Source of the DNA: an uncultured Prevotellaceae bacterium
GTDB lineage: Bacteria; Bacteroidota; Bacteroidia; Bacteroidales; Bacteroidaceae
Reading direction: 5' to 3'
NCBI GenBank assembly: GCA_900315095.1
Contig: OMXS01000012.1
Span: 31,916 to 95,915 of the forward strand
DNA: 64,000 nucleotides
How positions within the stretch are numbered: position 1 is the stretch's first letter; the number at the start of each line of letters is the position of its first letter. The translations under genes and the position numbers were made by a program. Below the pieces are notes generated by a model. The model saw only the letters and a list, made by a program, of their open reading frames with translations. It ran no database searches and was not told the DNA's origin. This document shows, piece after piece, positions 17,659-27,885 of the stretch.

Positions 17659-20600
17659 TTATTTAATGATTATTTTTTTGCCATTCTTGATATAAATACC
17701 GCTCTTTGTCGGATGGTCAACCTTTATTCCACTCAGCGTGTAGTAAGAGTCCTCCTCAGCAGCGTCGTTGACTTCAATACCTGTCACAGCGGTAACCGTG
17801 GTGTTGTCTTCCACATCATTTTCATCAACAAATACGATGTGCATCTTGGCTCCTCCCAGGTTTCCTGTGGATGGCTGAACTGCAGATGTCAAGATAGGCA
17901 GGTATGCCTTGTTCGGTCCTAACTTCGCAGTCTTTGAAGCACGGTAGAATGCTATGCCTTCAACAGTCTTGCCTGTTACCGGATTTGTGCCTTTTGCGTT
18001 GAGCAGGTAGTTGGTGTATTCGCCAGGATTTGCTCCTATGCTGTTGTTTTGCTCGAGGTTAGCGCAAAGCATGTTTGTCTCGCTCAACTTCAAGTCGGCA
18101 TTGCTCTTGTCGTGCATGTCTGGAACAAACAGATGGAAGTCTGAAGACTTGTCCTCTCCTTCCTTAGTGTTATAAATAATCACACCAAGACCTTCTTCAC
18201 CGTTTGCGCTTGCAGCAGGAAGAATCTTATTAACCTCTGCCAGTTCAATCTTGCTCTCGTTATAGTTAACATCGCTCACACGATAAGCCTTGATATTGTC
18301 TGCGCTGAAATATGGTGTCAGTCTATGGTCGATGTCGCGTGCGCGGCATTCTGTAGAATAACCATAACTGTTCACACTCTTCGGGTCAGTTGAAACTGCA
18401 ATCTTCTTCAGTACCCATCCGCCCAGCGCAAGTGTCAGATTTGCCTTTGAGCCAGTGTTCTTTATGGCCACGATATAGTCACCAGAGTTGTCATTAGCCT
18501 CATAGTAGCTGCAGTTAGTGGCATTGATATCTGCAAATGAGCCAGTTCCAAGCTTATATTTCTTGACAGCAGCGGAAGTACCCTTCATACGCAGATATAC
18601 TGCACCGCCTGCCGGAACGTCAGGAACAACCATCTTGTTGCACCAGTCATTTTCTCCAGCATCCAGAGTGAGACCTTCTGACGTAATCTGCATCTTGCCA
18701 TTGTTCTCAGGATCGTTGTTGTCCATATAGAACCATAGACCTTGTGTCTCAGGAATAACGATACCGGTAGCCTCGTCGCCTGTCCCGTGCTTTGCCCACA
18801 ACTGGTTAGCGCTCTGCTCGCTGTTGGACTCGAATATGTTGTCTTGTCCTTTTGTGTCAATTGCCTGACTGTTCACGCGCATAGAACCATCCTCATCCCA
18901 AAGGGCGAGGTTGTAATGAGTATCAACAGGGATGCTATTCTGCACCTTATTATTATTAACAGTCCACTCGTTAGCAACATCTGGGCCTGAGTACGGATTG
19001 ACATCTGTGAAGTCCCAAGTGTATGGATAAGACTGTGCCTCCTGATATGCGATGGTGACGTTATGCTCTGCATAGTCGGCCACGAAGTTCAGATTCTTCT
19101 CCATATCTTTGCCACGAACGCGGATAGTACCGATGTCACCCTTTGTACCGGTGTAAGAGAATGACACCACCTTGCCGTCCTCGCTGGTGTTGTTCGTCAG
19201 AACAGGGTATGATGCGAATTTACCTGTAGAGGCAGAGATGTCGTTCATCTGATAGTACCTGCCAGAATAGTTGGCCAACTGTTCATCCTTACCTAAATGT
19301 TTCAACGTCCAGGTATTGGTCTTGCTGGCGTTATCATTCTCCGTAGTTACCTGATAGAAAGCGTCACCTTCAATTTCGTTGGTATAGATACGGTCACCGC
19401 GGTAGATTTGTATGCTGTAAATCTTGCACATGCTTCCGCCAGTCATCTTGAATACAATGTCGGCTGGACCACCGTCATGTCCTTTAGCAAAGAAGTGGTA
19501 GCAGCCACGGTAGTTATTATCGCCATCAGCACCATCCCAATGAGAACCGCCAACGATGTAGTCGTCGCTCTCGCTGATATCGTTATACACGGCATCGTAC
19601 GCACCTCTGATGTTGAATACAGCCTGGTCGTTGAAAGCGCCCTTGCCAGTACCCATGTAAATAATCACGCGGTCGCCGGGCATCAACCAAGGAATACGGA
19701 ATTCTCCGCCCTTCAAGATGCCCACGTAGCGGTCGGGATCTACAGTTGACTGATGGATGTCTTGTCCTTTAAACTCGTTGAACATAACGCTCGCGTTGGC
19801 GCTGGTTCTCAACACCATGCCCTCGGTATTCCAAATCAAATCGGCGTTGTCACCTTCCAAGTCATATTTGTTAGTGAACAGGGGGTCGTACAACTTGCCG
19901 GCATTCACCAGATTGTAGTTGAACATCCAGTCGGATGCGTCACCACTAATCTCATCATAGAGCAGTCCCGTTCCGGATTTTGGCAGAGCCTCCAACACCT
20001 CATCATTGCTACTGTAATTACTAATATCTGCACCAAAGTAATCAGCGAAATATTGGCCGTAGGATATAGGATTTGCTGCATTATGAGTGTAAACTGCTGC
20101 ATGGCCGTTGTGACCGGGTTGTTCGGGCGATTCTAATTTCGGTTCATACTTCAGACCATTCAGAGCATTGGACGAGTAGTCCCAAATATGTCCTCTGGTA
20201 CCTGTTCCTGAATTTCCGTCAAATGTAGGATCTGCACTATAAGCGATGGTAAGGGCATATACAGGATTGCCCTTTATTCTTGCATCACCAATCTTTATAA
20301 GGATGGTACCACCCTTGTCCCCATCACCATATTGGATGCCGTCAATCATCAGTTTGTAATGATTCTCATGTCCTGGTCCACCTCCTCCATTTACATGTTT
20401 TAAATACGGGTGGCAAGCCGTGATATTGCCGGACATCTTTTTGATAGTGAGCGAGGTTTTATCATTATAACCATATAAATCAGCCAGTTCATACTCTGTC
20501 TCAAAAGTATCAGGATTAGGCACACCAATTTTCCCGTCTTTATCGTCTTTTACTGCTGTAGTGCCGTTGGGCACCCATTTAGCCAACGGATAAATCTTCT

Positions 20601-22581
20601 TGTTAGGATTGAACACTACCTGCAAAAGCTTTGCCACACCGCAGGCTTTCTGTGCACCTCCATTGCCACTACCATAAGGAAGGTACTCAAGATTATTCTG
20701 GCCCTGTCCGCTACCGTTGAAACTTAAACCTGTGGCATTCCATCCACCATACAGGTAATATGTCTCTTCTGCTTTTACTTCTCCAGGGATTTCATAGGTA
20801 ACTTCTTCTCCATTCGAATAGTCGCCGATTTTGGTAAACGTTTTATTTCCTCCCGCATCAACTTTCACCAAATAATATGGACAAGTAACATCTACTGTCT
20901 GTTCGTTTGGACGGTCAAACAGCTTGCTCCAATTATCGTCACCGTAACTGCCATTGTCTCCATAATAAACTTCATCGCCGTCAATGGCATAACTATAATA
21001 GTTCATGCTGGCAGCTTGGAACGTCAGGCTCATCTTACCGTCTTCCAAAGGCATGAACTTATAGAACGTACCCGTCTCAGGAATGTTGTGAGCCAAGTCG
21101 AACTCAAACTGGGGATTTCCATTCTCATCGAGGCTCATTCCTGGAAGTTTATAGCCGTTGACGCCATTGACAATCGACACTGGGCCATGTGGTGAAGTGA
21201 CGACATGAGCATGCTGAGAGGCATCATTGTCACCCACATGCACCTCCAAGCCGCCAGGAACGATGTGCTCCATAGCCTGCAACTCACCTGTGATGTCGAA
21301 TTTTGCAGTGTACTTATCTGCGTCATACTCATCCACCATCGATGCTTGGTGGTCGCTGAAAATCTTGATTTTCACGATACGGGTATCGGGAGCAATGGCA
21401 ATGTCCAGATGCCCGTCTTCAGTAATCACGTAGCGTGTGTATCTAAGCGGATTGACATCGGGAGAATCATTATAAGTGCCATTGTTGTCTTCTGCATATA
21501 TATTACCCTCGCCTCGATACCAGTCTGTCTCCGGAGTAGCACCTGACGTTATGTAAACGTCTTCGCCTTCATCGAAAGTACCGTCGTTGTATTTGTCAAA
21601 AAACGCTTTACTGCCCATATACGAGCCGTTTTCTCCTGCACTAGAGAATTTGGGTGCCGTTCCGGTATAAGAGAATACCACACGGTCACCTTCTCTCAGG
21701 TTACAGATACTGAAGGTTCCCCATGTACCCGATGGCGAACGAAGTCCATAGTTAAAACGCCAATCTCCAGCATTCGGGTCAATCGCAATTCTGTTATTCG
21801 CCGTGTTTTTCGAGCCGGAAAGTATAATATATTGAGCCGAATTCCCATTTAGAGTAAAACCTGTTTCTTCCGTAGAAAGAGTATACGAGGTATGGTATGG
21901 CTGACCATTGTTATTATATTTCTTAGGGTCATTCTCGCTAAAATCATCATACAAGTCATACTCCTCGTAGCCAGGGTCGTAGTCAAAGTGGGGAGTTTCT
22001 CTTTCCACAGTCTGAATGGTTATCCTTTCGACTCCAGAATATTGGCCAGTGAATAGAAGCTGAAGTGTTCCATCACTATTCATCGTAATTACTTGGCCAG
22101 CGTTTCCTAAATCCCATTCTAAACGTATAGTTGTGTTTGGGTCGTAGCGGTCATTGTTATCAGACATAACTCTGAATCCACCGTTGTTAGCATCATTGCC
22201 ATTATCTCCCCAAACTGTCACAATATCGCCCTTTTTCAGGTTGGCGATGTTGAAATTGTCATTGTTGGCGTCGCCTTTCTGCAGGTAAGTTATACTATTG
22301 GAACCTTTCCACAGATGCCAATAACTACTATTTCCAACTGAAATTGGATGTTCGGAGAATGTTCTCAGTGTTTGACCATTAGAAGAGATACTTGAGATGG
22401 CATTGCCATTCCAAACGACATTTGCATTTGGTTGCTGATTAATTCCGTCAGGCGCGGGAAGTCCCGTAAAGTCGATGGTCTCGGTAACAGGCTTCATGAT
22501 AACACGCCTCTGCGCTAGGGCACCATTCCCCAGCAAACATGTTAGTACAAATAGTACTGCTAAGGATAATACTTTTTTCAT
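17659..22581 (-). CDS. large secreted surface protein, cassette 1
   Basis: A 1640-residue protein starting MKKVLSLAVLFVLTCLLGNG with a signal peptide cleaved after ALAQ. The start at 22581 is chosen over 22638 because only this places the signal peptide at the N-terminus. The body is rich in Gly, Asn, Asp and Tyr with several repeated beta modules (for example VVFSYTGTAPKFSS and VVSFSYTGTKGDIG, and WDFTDVNPY). The end reads YYTLSGIKVDHPTKSGIYIK then NGKKIIIK, resembling the short C-terminal sorting-type tails of Bacteroidales secreted proteins. About 200 C-terminal residues are closely shared with the 814-residue protein of cassette 2. No catalytic motif is recognised; adhesin or glycan-binding roles are guesses. 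A possible -7 box TAATTTTG lies at 22692-22699. Confidence 0.8.
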   Translation of the reverse strand: MKKVLSLAVLFVLTCLLGNGALAQRRVIMKPVTETIDFTGLPAPDGINQQPNANVVWNGNAISSISSNGQTLRTFSEHPISVGNSSYWHLWKGSNSITYLQKGDANNDNFNIANLKKGDIVTVWGDNGNDANNGGFRVMSDNNDRYDPNTTIRLEWDLGNAGQVITMNSDGTLQLLFTGQYSGVERITIQTVERETPHFDYDPGYEEYDLYDDFSENDPKKYNNNGQPYHTSYTLSTEETGFTLNGNSAQYIILSGSKNTANNRIAIDPNAGDWRFNYGLRSPSGTWGTFSICNLREGDRVVFSYTGTAPKFSSAGENGSYMGSKAFFDKYNDGTFDEGEDVYITSGATPETDWYRGEGNIYAEDNNGTYNDSPDVNPLRYTRYVITEDGHLDIAIAPDTRIVKIKIFSDHQASMVDEYDADKYTAKFDITGELQAMEHIVPGGLEVHVGDNDASQHAHVVTSPHGPVSIVNGVNGYKLPGMSLDENGNPQFEFDLAHNIPETGTFYKFMPLEDGKMSLTFQAASMNYYSYAIDGDEVYYGDNGSYGDDNWSKLFDRPNEQTVDVTCPYYLVKVDAGGNKTFTKIGDYSNGEEVTYEIPGEVKAEETYYLYGGWNATGLSFNGSGQGQNNLEYLPYGSGNGGAQKACGVAKLLQVVFNPNKKIYPLAKWVPNGTTAVKDDKDGKIGVPNPDTFETEYELADLYGYNDKTSLTIKKMSGNITACHPYLKHVNGGGGPGHENHYKLMIDGIQYGDGDKGGTILIKIGDARIKGNPVYALTIAYSADPTFDGNSGTGTRGHIWDYSSNALNGLKYEPKLESPEQPGHNGHAAVYTHNAANPISYGQYFADYFGADISNYSSNDEVLEALPKSGTGLLYDEISGDASDWMFNYNLVNAGKLYDPLFTNKYDLEGDNADLIWNTEGMVLRTSANASVMFNEFKGQDIHQSTVDPDRYVGILKGGEFRIPWLMPGDRVIIYMGTGKGAFNDQAVFNIRGAYDAVYNDISESDDYIVGGSHWDGADGDNNYRGCYHFFAKGHDGGPADIVFKMTGGSMCKIYSIQIYRGDRIYTNEIEGDAFYQVTTENDNASKTNTWTLKHLGKDEQLANYSGRYYQMNDISASTGKFASYPVLTNNTSEDGKVVSFSYTGTKGDIGTIRVRGKDMEKNLNFVADYAEHNVTIAYQEAQSYPYTWDFTDVNPYSGPDVANEWTVNNNKVQNSIPVDTHYNLALWDEDGSMRVNSQAIDTKGQDNIFESNSEQSANQLWAKHGTGDEATGIVIPETQGLWFYMDNNDPENNGKMQITSEGLTLDAGENDWCNKMVVPDVPAGGAVYLRMKGTSAAVKKYKLGTGSFADINATNCSYYEANDNSGDYIVAIKNTGSKANLTLALGGWVLKKIAVSTDPKSVNSYGYSTECRARDIDHRLTPYFSADNIKAYRVSDVNYNESKIELAEVNKILPAASANGEEGLGVIIYNTKEGEDKSSDFHLFVPDMHDKSNADLKLSETNMLCANLEQNNSIGANPGEYTNYLLNAKGTNPVTGKTVEGIAFYRASKTAKLGPNKAYLPILTSAVQPSTGNLGGAKMHIVFVDENDVEDNTTVTAVTGIEVNDAAEEDSYYTLSGIKVDHPTKSGIYIKNGKKIIIK

Positions 22582-23163
22582 TAGTGTTTGTGATTTGATT
22601 ATTTGGATTATTTTTATATTATTATATAAGTTATGCAAGACTGTTCATTTTAAATGCATAGAATAATGCGGTGTTTATTTGTCATCTGTTACAAAATTAA
22701 TAAAATTCGTTTGAATATGTAAGATAACGATGTAAAATACATATATGCATTAAACTTTATTAAGAGTTCATTCTCTTGTTTTAACGTACATTGACAAATG
22801 TTCGTATATATATGCAGTTGTAAAAGAGAAGGATAATAGCAATGGATAATGTGCCGAAAGGTGCGGTGTCAAAAGATTTTACGCCTATATAGGATGGTCG
22901 TTGACAGTAGAATATAATAGTGTGTTTATGAATAAATATTTACAAATCCGCAAGGCAAGCACCTTGGGACAACAAACCGACTGTGCATCAGATATTCTAC
23001 AAGTTGTTGTCAATGGTGAAAGCGAGGAAGTAATGCAATTGGGGTGAGGTGTGGGGACTGCGTTTTCCTCTTCATCGCTTGTCTTCCTCTCTACCAGACC
23101 ATCAAGTGCACAGATGAGTTTTTTGCTTGCAGATAGGGCATAGGGCTCGACTCAGAAGAAAAG
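22582..23163. other. 582-bp intergenic region between the two cassettes
   Basis: AT-rich near the cassette 1 start. It holds a possible minus-strand -7 box (22692-22699) and a 39-codon plus-strand frame (22928-23047, MNKYLQIRKASTLGQQTDCA...) with no promoter and no recognised family, perhaps a gene remnant. Bases 23077-23130 resemble the start of the repeat region at 50473-50525 (shared TCAAGTG, GAG, and CTTGCA blocks). Nothing else was recognised. Confidence 0.4.
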
Positions 23164-23203
23164 AAGAAGGGCGCCGAGACTCAATCCCGATGCCCTTCTT
23201 TTA
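23164..23203. terminator. terminator, second copy
   Basis: AAGAAGGGC (23164-23172) pairs with GCCCTTCTT (23192-23200) and is followed by TT. Sequence and loop are nearly identical to 17380-17418. Confidence 0.85.
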
Positions 23204-23232
23204 AATTATGGTATTACGATTAATCGTAATCA

Positions 23233-23433
23233 CTATTCTGTGCTCCAGTCGGTGTGCATAGGTGAATAACTAAGATCGTCATCGTCTTCTACAACCTCGT
23301 CATTGGTCTTTGCAAAACCATCTTCTGTCTCGTAACTATTACCTCCCACCCCAATGTTAGGGTCGTCAAGTATTGAACCGAAGAGTCTAACATTAACAAC
23401 AGAAACAGAAGGTTTGCTATATATCTTTTTCAT
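23233..23433 (-). CDS. acidic 66-residue small protein, cassette 2
   Basis: A paralogue of the 17449-17649 protein: same length, opening MKKIYSKPSVSVVNVRLFGS, same acidic block, identical SYSPMHTDWSTE end. Differences cluster in the middle (DDPNIGVGGNSYETEDGF against DNPDIGLGGVSYEVEDGF), and most are conservative, which suggests selection on the protein rather than drift. It starts 9 bases after the stop of the 814-residue protein, exactly as in cassette 1. Function unknown. Confidence 0.75.
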   Translation of the reverse strand: MKKIYSKPSVSVVNVRLFGSILDDPNIGVGGNSYETEDGFAKTNDEVVEDDDDLSYSPMHTDWSTE

Positions 23434-23442
23434 CTCTTTTGC

Positions 23443-25887
23443 TTATTTAATAATTATCTTTTTACCATTCTTGATATAAATGCCGCTCTTGGTCGGGCAA
23501 TCCACCTTCACACCGCTAAGGGTGTAGTATGTGTTGTCTTCGCCACGCTTGGTGTTCACCACCGCAATACCTGTTGTCTCGCCGCTTTCACCATCATCTT
23601 CGACGGCAAAAACCATGCTCATCTTTGAGCCAGCAGATGCACTCATCGGCAGATAAGCCTTGTTAGGTCCTAACTTCGCTGTCTTTGAAGCACGGTAGAA
23701 TGCAATGCCTGTAACTTCCTGGCCTGTCACCACATTTGTGCCTTTGGCGTTGAGCAGGTAGTTGACGGTGCTGCCATCATTATTCTTACCTATCTCGTTG
23801 TTCTGTGTGAGGTTTGCGCAAAGCATGTTCGAGCCGCTCAGGGTTTTTGTGTCATGTATGTCGGCCACGAAGAGTCCGAAATCGTAAGATGTTTCTTCGT
23901 TGTTATAGAGTATCACGCCAAGCCCTGCATCGCCGTTTGCACTTGCTGCAGGAAGGATCTTGTCAACCTGTGACAGAACAATCTTGCTGTTGTCATAATC
24001 AACATTGCTCACGCTATAAGCCTTGACCTTTCCAGCCGTGAAATATGGTGTCAGGTTATGGTCGATGGCACGAGTGCGGCTCTCTGTAGAATAACCGTAA
24101 CTATTCACACTCTTAAAGTCCTTGGTAACGGCAATCTTCTTAACCACACACCCGTTAAGCCAAAGCACCACGTTGTCGTTGGAGGTTATCTGAGGAGTTC
24201 TGTAAACAAGCTCAGAGGTTTCAGCGTCTGTTCCTACAAGTTCCATATCTGTAGCACCGGCAGAACCTTTTTGATATTTGAAGCATGCTTTTGAAGCGTC
24301 AATTTGCTTCACTCTCACATATACAGCAGCTGGCTCACTATTATTGCCACCAATTTCAGGAATGTGGAACTTGAAAGGAGTGTTTTGATTTACACCGTTT
24401 ATTACTGCTTCAGAATTGATTTCTATGCCTTCAATAGTAACCTTCAACTGGTCATTATAAAGATGACCTCCCCAATTGTATGCCGAAACACCAAGACCTT
24501 TCAGTTCAGGGAATGCATAATCGCCAAGATGCAGTTCTCCGCCGTTAACGTATTGGGCATTGTGTCCTGCACCTTCTCCTATCTTATTAACTCCCATTTG
24601 GAAACAATATGGGTCACGTTGATAATCGCCATATACTTTCCAGAAAGCGAGATCTCCATCTTGTAGATTGGCGGGATTCTCTTTCCCTGCTACAGCTTTA
24701 AAATAATCATGCAAATCTGTAAAGTCCCAAGTGCAAGGATAGTTCACCTTGTTAAGATAGGTCTGACTGCAGATACGGTCAGCATAGTCTGTAGCGTAGT
24801 TCCCAAAATGATCCATACTTGCCATACGAATTTTGAAGATACCCCACTTACCGGCAATTGATTGCAGATAGTATTTATACTGTTTATCGTCAGTTGTGAA
24901 ATCATTTATTGTATAAGGGAGATTTCCACTTGTTAAAACACTTACAACCTTTGACTTCTCTGCCTTTCCACGGAAGTGTAACGAATAGTTTCCTTTCTTG
25001 TCAGCACCAGAGTTGGTATCATCCTTATAATAATAGAATGTCTGTCCATAGTGTCTTTCACAAACGATACTATTCTCCGAAGGATAAACATTATAATCCC
25101 GATATACTTTTATATTATATAATTTCAGCATCTGGCCACTATAAGCGGTGTTGTTGACAAATGTAAATGTCATACTGTTGCCTGTAGCTTTGAAGTGATA
25201 TTCTCCTCTCCATGACGGAAGTGTATTCGCGCCATTATTAAACCACTGGCAACCACCGATTCCATAATTGGTATTGGGGTCTATGGATTTGCCTAAAGCA
25301 TCCTGTGCGCCATTGATATGCAGAATTGCAGTTCCGGCATTGCGGTCCATCTTGATAACCACCCAGTCGTTAGGCTGCAAGTCGGGAATTGAAAAAGAAG
25401 CTCCAGCCTTAAGTGCAATATATCTATCTTGGCAATCATGACCTACTTCGTCGTATTCCGATTCATTGCAGAATCCGAAGCAGCCTGCTGGTGCATTGAA
25501 ATTGATGTTGTCCATACGATGCCCAAACATATAAGTTGTTTCGTTCAGGGGCCAACTATTATCAATCACACTGTTTACTATGTTTTTTTTGCTAAAAGCG
25601 TGAGCCAAGTATACTGTAGATTTTTTAGTTTTTAGTTCATCATTTTCCCAGTAAGCCTCTTCTATTTCTTCATCCCAATCTATTTTTTCCCAATCATTTG
25701 CAGCTGCAGGCATGTTGATAGAACCAGAATGGTCACGATACCTACCAATCTTTTCAAACAATTTGTTGTTGAAGTCCCACTCCCTCCAAGGTGTAGGTGC
25801 TACGTCTTGAGCAAACACATCGATGCTCCCCATTGTTACTGCTGCCAGCAACAACAATAATCTAATACTCTTTAAACTCGGTTTCAT
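23443..25887 (-). CDS. secreted surface protein, cassette 2
   Basis: An 814-residue protein with an N-terminal signal peptide (LLLLLAAVTMGSIDVFA then QD). It shares with the 1640-residue protein the WDFTDLH-type segment, the VNSYGYSTESRTRAIDHNLT block, KILPAASANGDAGLGVILYN, FYRASKTAKLGPNKAYLP, and the tail YYTLSGVKVDCPTKSGIYIK then NGKKIIIK. It is therefore a shorter paralogue lacking the extra N-terminal modules. A TAATTTTG box at 26023-26030 on this strand suggests a 5' leader of about 130 bases. No enzyme motif is visible. Confidence 0.8.
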   Translation of the reverse strand: MKPSLKSIRLLLLLAAVTMGSIDVFAQDVAPTPWREWDFNNKLFEKIGRYRDHSGSINMPAAANDWEKIDWDEEIEEAYWENDELKTKKSTVYLAHAFSKKNIVNSVIDNSWPLNETTYMFGHRMDNINFNAPAGCFGFCNESEYDEVGHDCQDRYIALKAGASFSIPDLQPNDWVVIKMDRNAGTAILHINGAQDALGKSIDPNTNYGIGGCQWFNNGANTLPSWRGEYHFKATGNSMTFTFVNNTAYSGQMLKLYNIKVYRDYNVYPSENSIVCERHYGQTFYYYKDDTNSGADKKGNYSLHFRGKAEKSKVVSVLTSGNLPYTINDFTTDDKQYKYYLQSIAGKWGIFKIRMASMDHFGNYATDYADRICSQTYLNKVNYPCTWDFTDLHDYFKAVAGKENPANLQDGDLAFWKVYGDYQRDPYCFQMGVNKIGEGAGHNAQYVNGGELHLGDYAFPELKGLGVSAYNWGGHLYNDQLKVTIEGIEINSEAVINGVNQNTPFKFHIPEIGGNNSEPAAVYVRVKQIDASKACFKYQKGSAGATDMELVGTDAETSELVYRTPQITSNDNVVLWLNGCVVKKIAVTKDFKSVNSYGYSTESRTRAIDHNLTPYFTAGKVKAYSVSNVDYDNSKIVLSQVDKILPAASANGDAGLGVILYNNEETSYDFGLFVADIHDTKTLSGSNMLCANLTQNNEIGKNNDGSTVNYLLNAKGTNVVTGQEVTGIAFYRASKTAKLGPNKAYLPMSASAGSKMSMVFAVEDDGESGETTGIAVVNTKRGEDNTYYTLSGVKVDCPTKSGIYIKNGKKIIIK

Positions 25888-26251
25888 TTTGTTTTTTAAA
25901 GAATTTGTTATAAATTTTGTTGTTATATTTGTTATCTATTTCTTTATACCTTGAGCATCTTTTGTTAGTGCTTTGGGCTGTTGCTATTTGGCAATTTTGT
26001 CATAAACATGTAATTTCGGGTGCAAAATTAGTACCTTTTATTAATAAATATATAATATTGTGTCTTTGTTTGTTTGCATTAGGTGTCAAAATACACCGTT
26101 TGATACATAAAATAAAAGAGACGTTACGCAAACAAAAGTAATAATATGTCAGCTAATCGTTCGAAGCGGTGTTGAAGAAACAGATAATGTTGTCTGCGCA
26201 CATATATCAGAAGCCAGTCCCGTTTGTGCCTTCTTGGTGTTGTCCTCTCGC

Positions 26252-26440
26252 TAGATTGCAAGATTGCATATTGCATTCGTTTTTTTTCAGAGAGAGGAGA
26301 AATTATAGTTAATAAAGTATAATTTTATTATATAATATATTGATTATTAATTATTTATATAATATTTACTATACCTTTACTTTAATCTCAACTACACGCT
26401 TCATAAAAATTTTGAATGCAATATGCAATCTTGCAATCTA
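26252..26440. repeat. 189-bp element with perfect 27-bp inverted ends
   Basis: Bases 26252-26278 are the exact reverse complement of 26414-26440. Each arm contains three ATTGCA hexamers. The 135-bp core is very AT-rich and contains further dyads. No transposase is inside and no clear target duplication flanks it. It sits in the 759-bp gap (25888-26646) between cassette 2 and cydB. Confidence 0.8.
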
Positions 26441-26461
26441 ACTCCCCGTCCACTGCCCCGT

Positions 26462-26556
26462 GGTGGTCAGGAGTGCCTCCCAGCATGCTCACTTGTGCTT
26501 CCTGAGTTGGTTAGGGGTGCCTCCTGACATGCTCACTTGTGCCTTTTCTGGGAGTG
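26462..26556 (+). repeat. CACTTGTG-type intergenic repeat, two units
   Basis: Two copies of a GTGCCTCC..(C/A)GCATGCTCACTTGTG-like unit, each followed by CTTCC or CTTTT. A related CGTTTGTGCCTTCTTGG lies at 26221-26237. Related arrays occur at 38881-39057 and, inverted, at 50511-50672. Confidence 0.6.
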
Positions 26557-26646
26557 TGGAAACTGGGGTGGTTATGCAGATAAAAAAGAAGGCAGAAAAA
26601 GACTGCACATATCTTCTTCTACCTTCTTATGTCTGTGAGGTGAGTT

Positions 26647-27789
26647 TTAGTATGCTTCTTCCTCTGCAATCTCCTTCTTGGTGATTTGCTTGCGGTCGAG
26701 TGAGCGCCATACGTAGGCGATGTAGGCAAGCACGAAGGGGATGAGCAGCGAGACATAGAACATCGTGCGCAGAGTGAACTCGCTGCTTGAAGAGTTCTGT
26801 ATGCTTAGCGAACTCTGCAGGTCGACGTTAGAAGGGTAGTATGCGGTGTTGTTCCATCCTGCAAGGAGGAAGAGCACAAGTACCGTGAGGACCGTACCGA
26901 TGCCTGCCGGCCATATTCCTTTTATATATGTTTGGCTTCGAACGGTACGTATTATACCATAGAGGACGAGTGACACGCCTATTAATAAAATAATAAGGAG
27001 ATACCACATGTCGAAAATGTTGTGCAGGTATTTCATCGGCTCAATAACTATTGCGCCTGTGGCCTCGTCGACAGCATAACCATCCTTCAGCAATGTGCGC
27101 ACGAGGAATGCCACGAAGAGGATGAGGAACGGCACGGCATCGCCTATGACCTTCATGCTGCATCGGCTCTCAAGCACGTCGTCCTTGATGTTGTTCATGA
27201 AATAGAGCGAGCCGAGGACGCGTGCAAGGAAGAACACCGCGAGACCGAGGATAAGGTTCCAGGGGTCGAGCAGGGCATCGAGACCGTGTGAGGCATTTGC
27301 CCAACTGCTTATCACGGGCTGCATGCCGTCTGTGAGGTTCTGTTTCTCCACGATGAAATTGGAGCCGTTGAAGAACGTGGCTACGGCGCCGCCGAGCAAC
27401 AATGGGCCCACAATGCCGTTGATTACGAGGAACCATTGGAATGTCTTTGTTCCGAGGATGTTGCCCAACTTGTTCTGGAACTCATAACTCACCGCCTGCA
27501 GTACGAAGGAGAAGAGAATGAGCATCCACAGCCAGTAGGCACCGCCGAAACTGGTGCTGTAAAACAGAGGGAAGGAGGCGAAGAACGCTCCGCCGAATGT
27601 TACAAGTGTGGTGAATGTTATTTCCCACTTGCGACCGGTGCTGTTTATCATCAGGCGACGTTCCTCTGCGGTTCTGCCTAGAGTGAAGAGCAACGAGTTG
27701 CCGCCCTGCACGAAGAGCAGGAACACGAGTAGTGCGCCAAGAAGCGACACGAGGAACCACCAATAATGTTGCAGAAAATCGTATGTCAT
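26647..27789 (-). CDS. cydB: cytochrome bd oxidase subunit II
   Basis: A 380-residue membrane protein of the CydB family with about nine hydrophobic segments. It is the second core subunit of the bd quinol oxidase, which reduces oxygen at low tension. The N-terminus LQHYWWFLVSLLGALLVFLL and the segment FVQGGNSLLFTLG fit the family. It follows cydA by 96 bases; the gap contains short AACTTTGAA-type repeats. In strictly anaerobic Bacteroidales this oxidase scavenges nanomolar oxygen. Confidence 0.95.
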   Translation of the reverse strand: MTYDFLQHYWWFLVSLLGALLVFLLFVQGGNSLLFTLGRTAEERRLMINSTGRKWEITFTTLVTFGGAFFASFPLFYSTSFGGAYWLWMLILFSFVLQAVSYEFQNKLGNILGTKTFQWFLVINGIVGPLLLGGAVATFFNGSNFIVEKQNLTDGMQPVISSWANASHGLDALLDPWNLILGLAVFFLARVLGSLYFMNNIKDDVLESRCSMKVIGDAVPFLILFVAFLVRTLLKDGYAVDEATGAIVIEPMKYLHNIFDMWYLLIILLIGVSLVLYGIIRTVRSQTYIKGIWPAGIGTVLTVLVLFLLAGWNNTAYYPSNVDLQSSLSIQNSSSSEFTLRTMFYVSLLIPFVLAYIAYVWRSLDRKQITKKEIAEEEAY

Positions 27790-27885
27790 GATACTTTGAA
27801 CTTTGAATTTTTAACTTTGAACTTTGTTGTGTGGGCTGCGACGGCGTCGCGGCATAGGGGAATATTGGCGCTCAGCGCTCAACCC

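Noticed and set aside
22928-23047. 39-codon plus-strand frame between cassettes
   Set aside because: No promoter, no recognised family and no conservation visible; kept only as a note on the intergenic region.
25917-26141. Plus-strand hydrophobic 74-residue frame upstream of cassette 2
   Set aside because: It covers the leader and promoter of the minus-strand gene, lacks a promoter of its own and looks like AT-rich translation noise.
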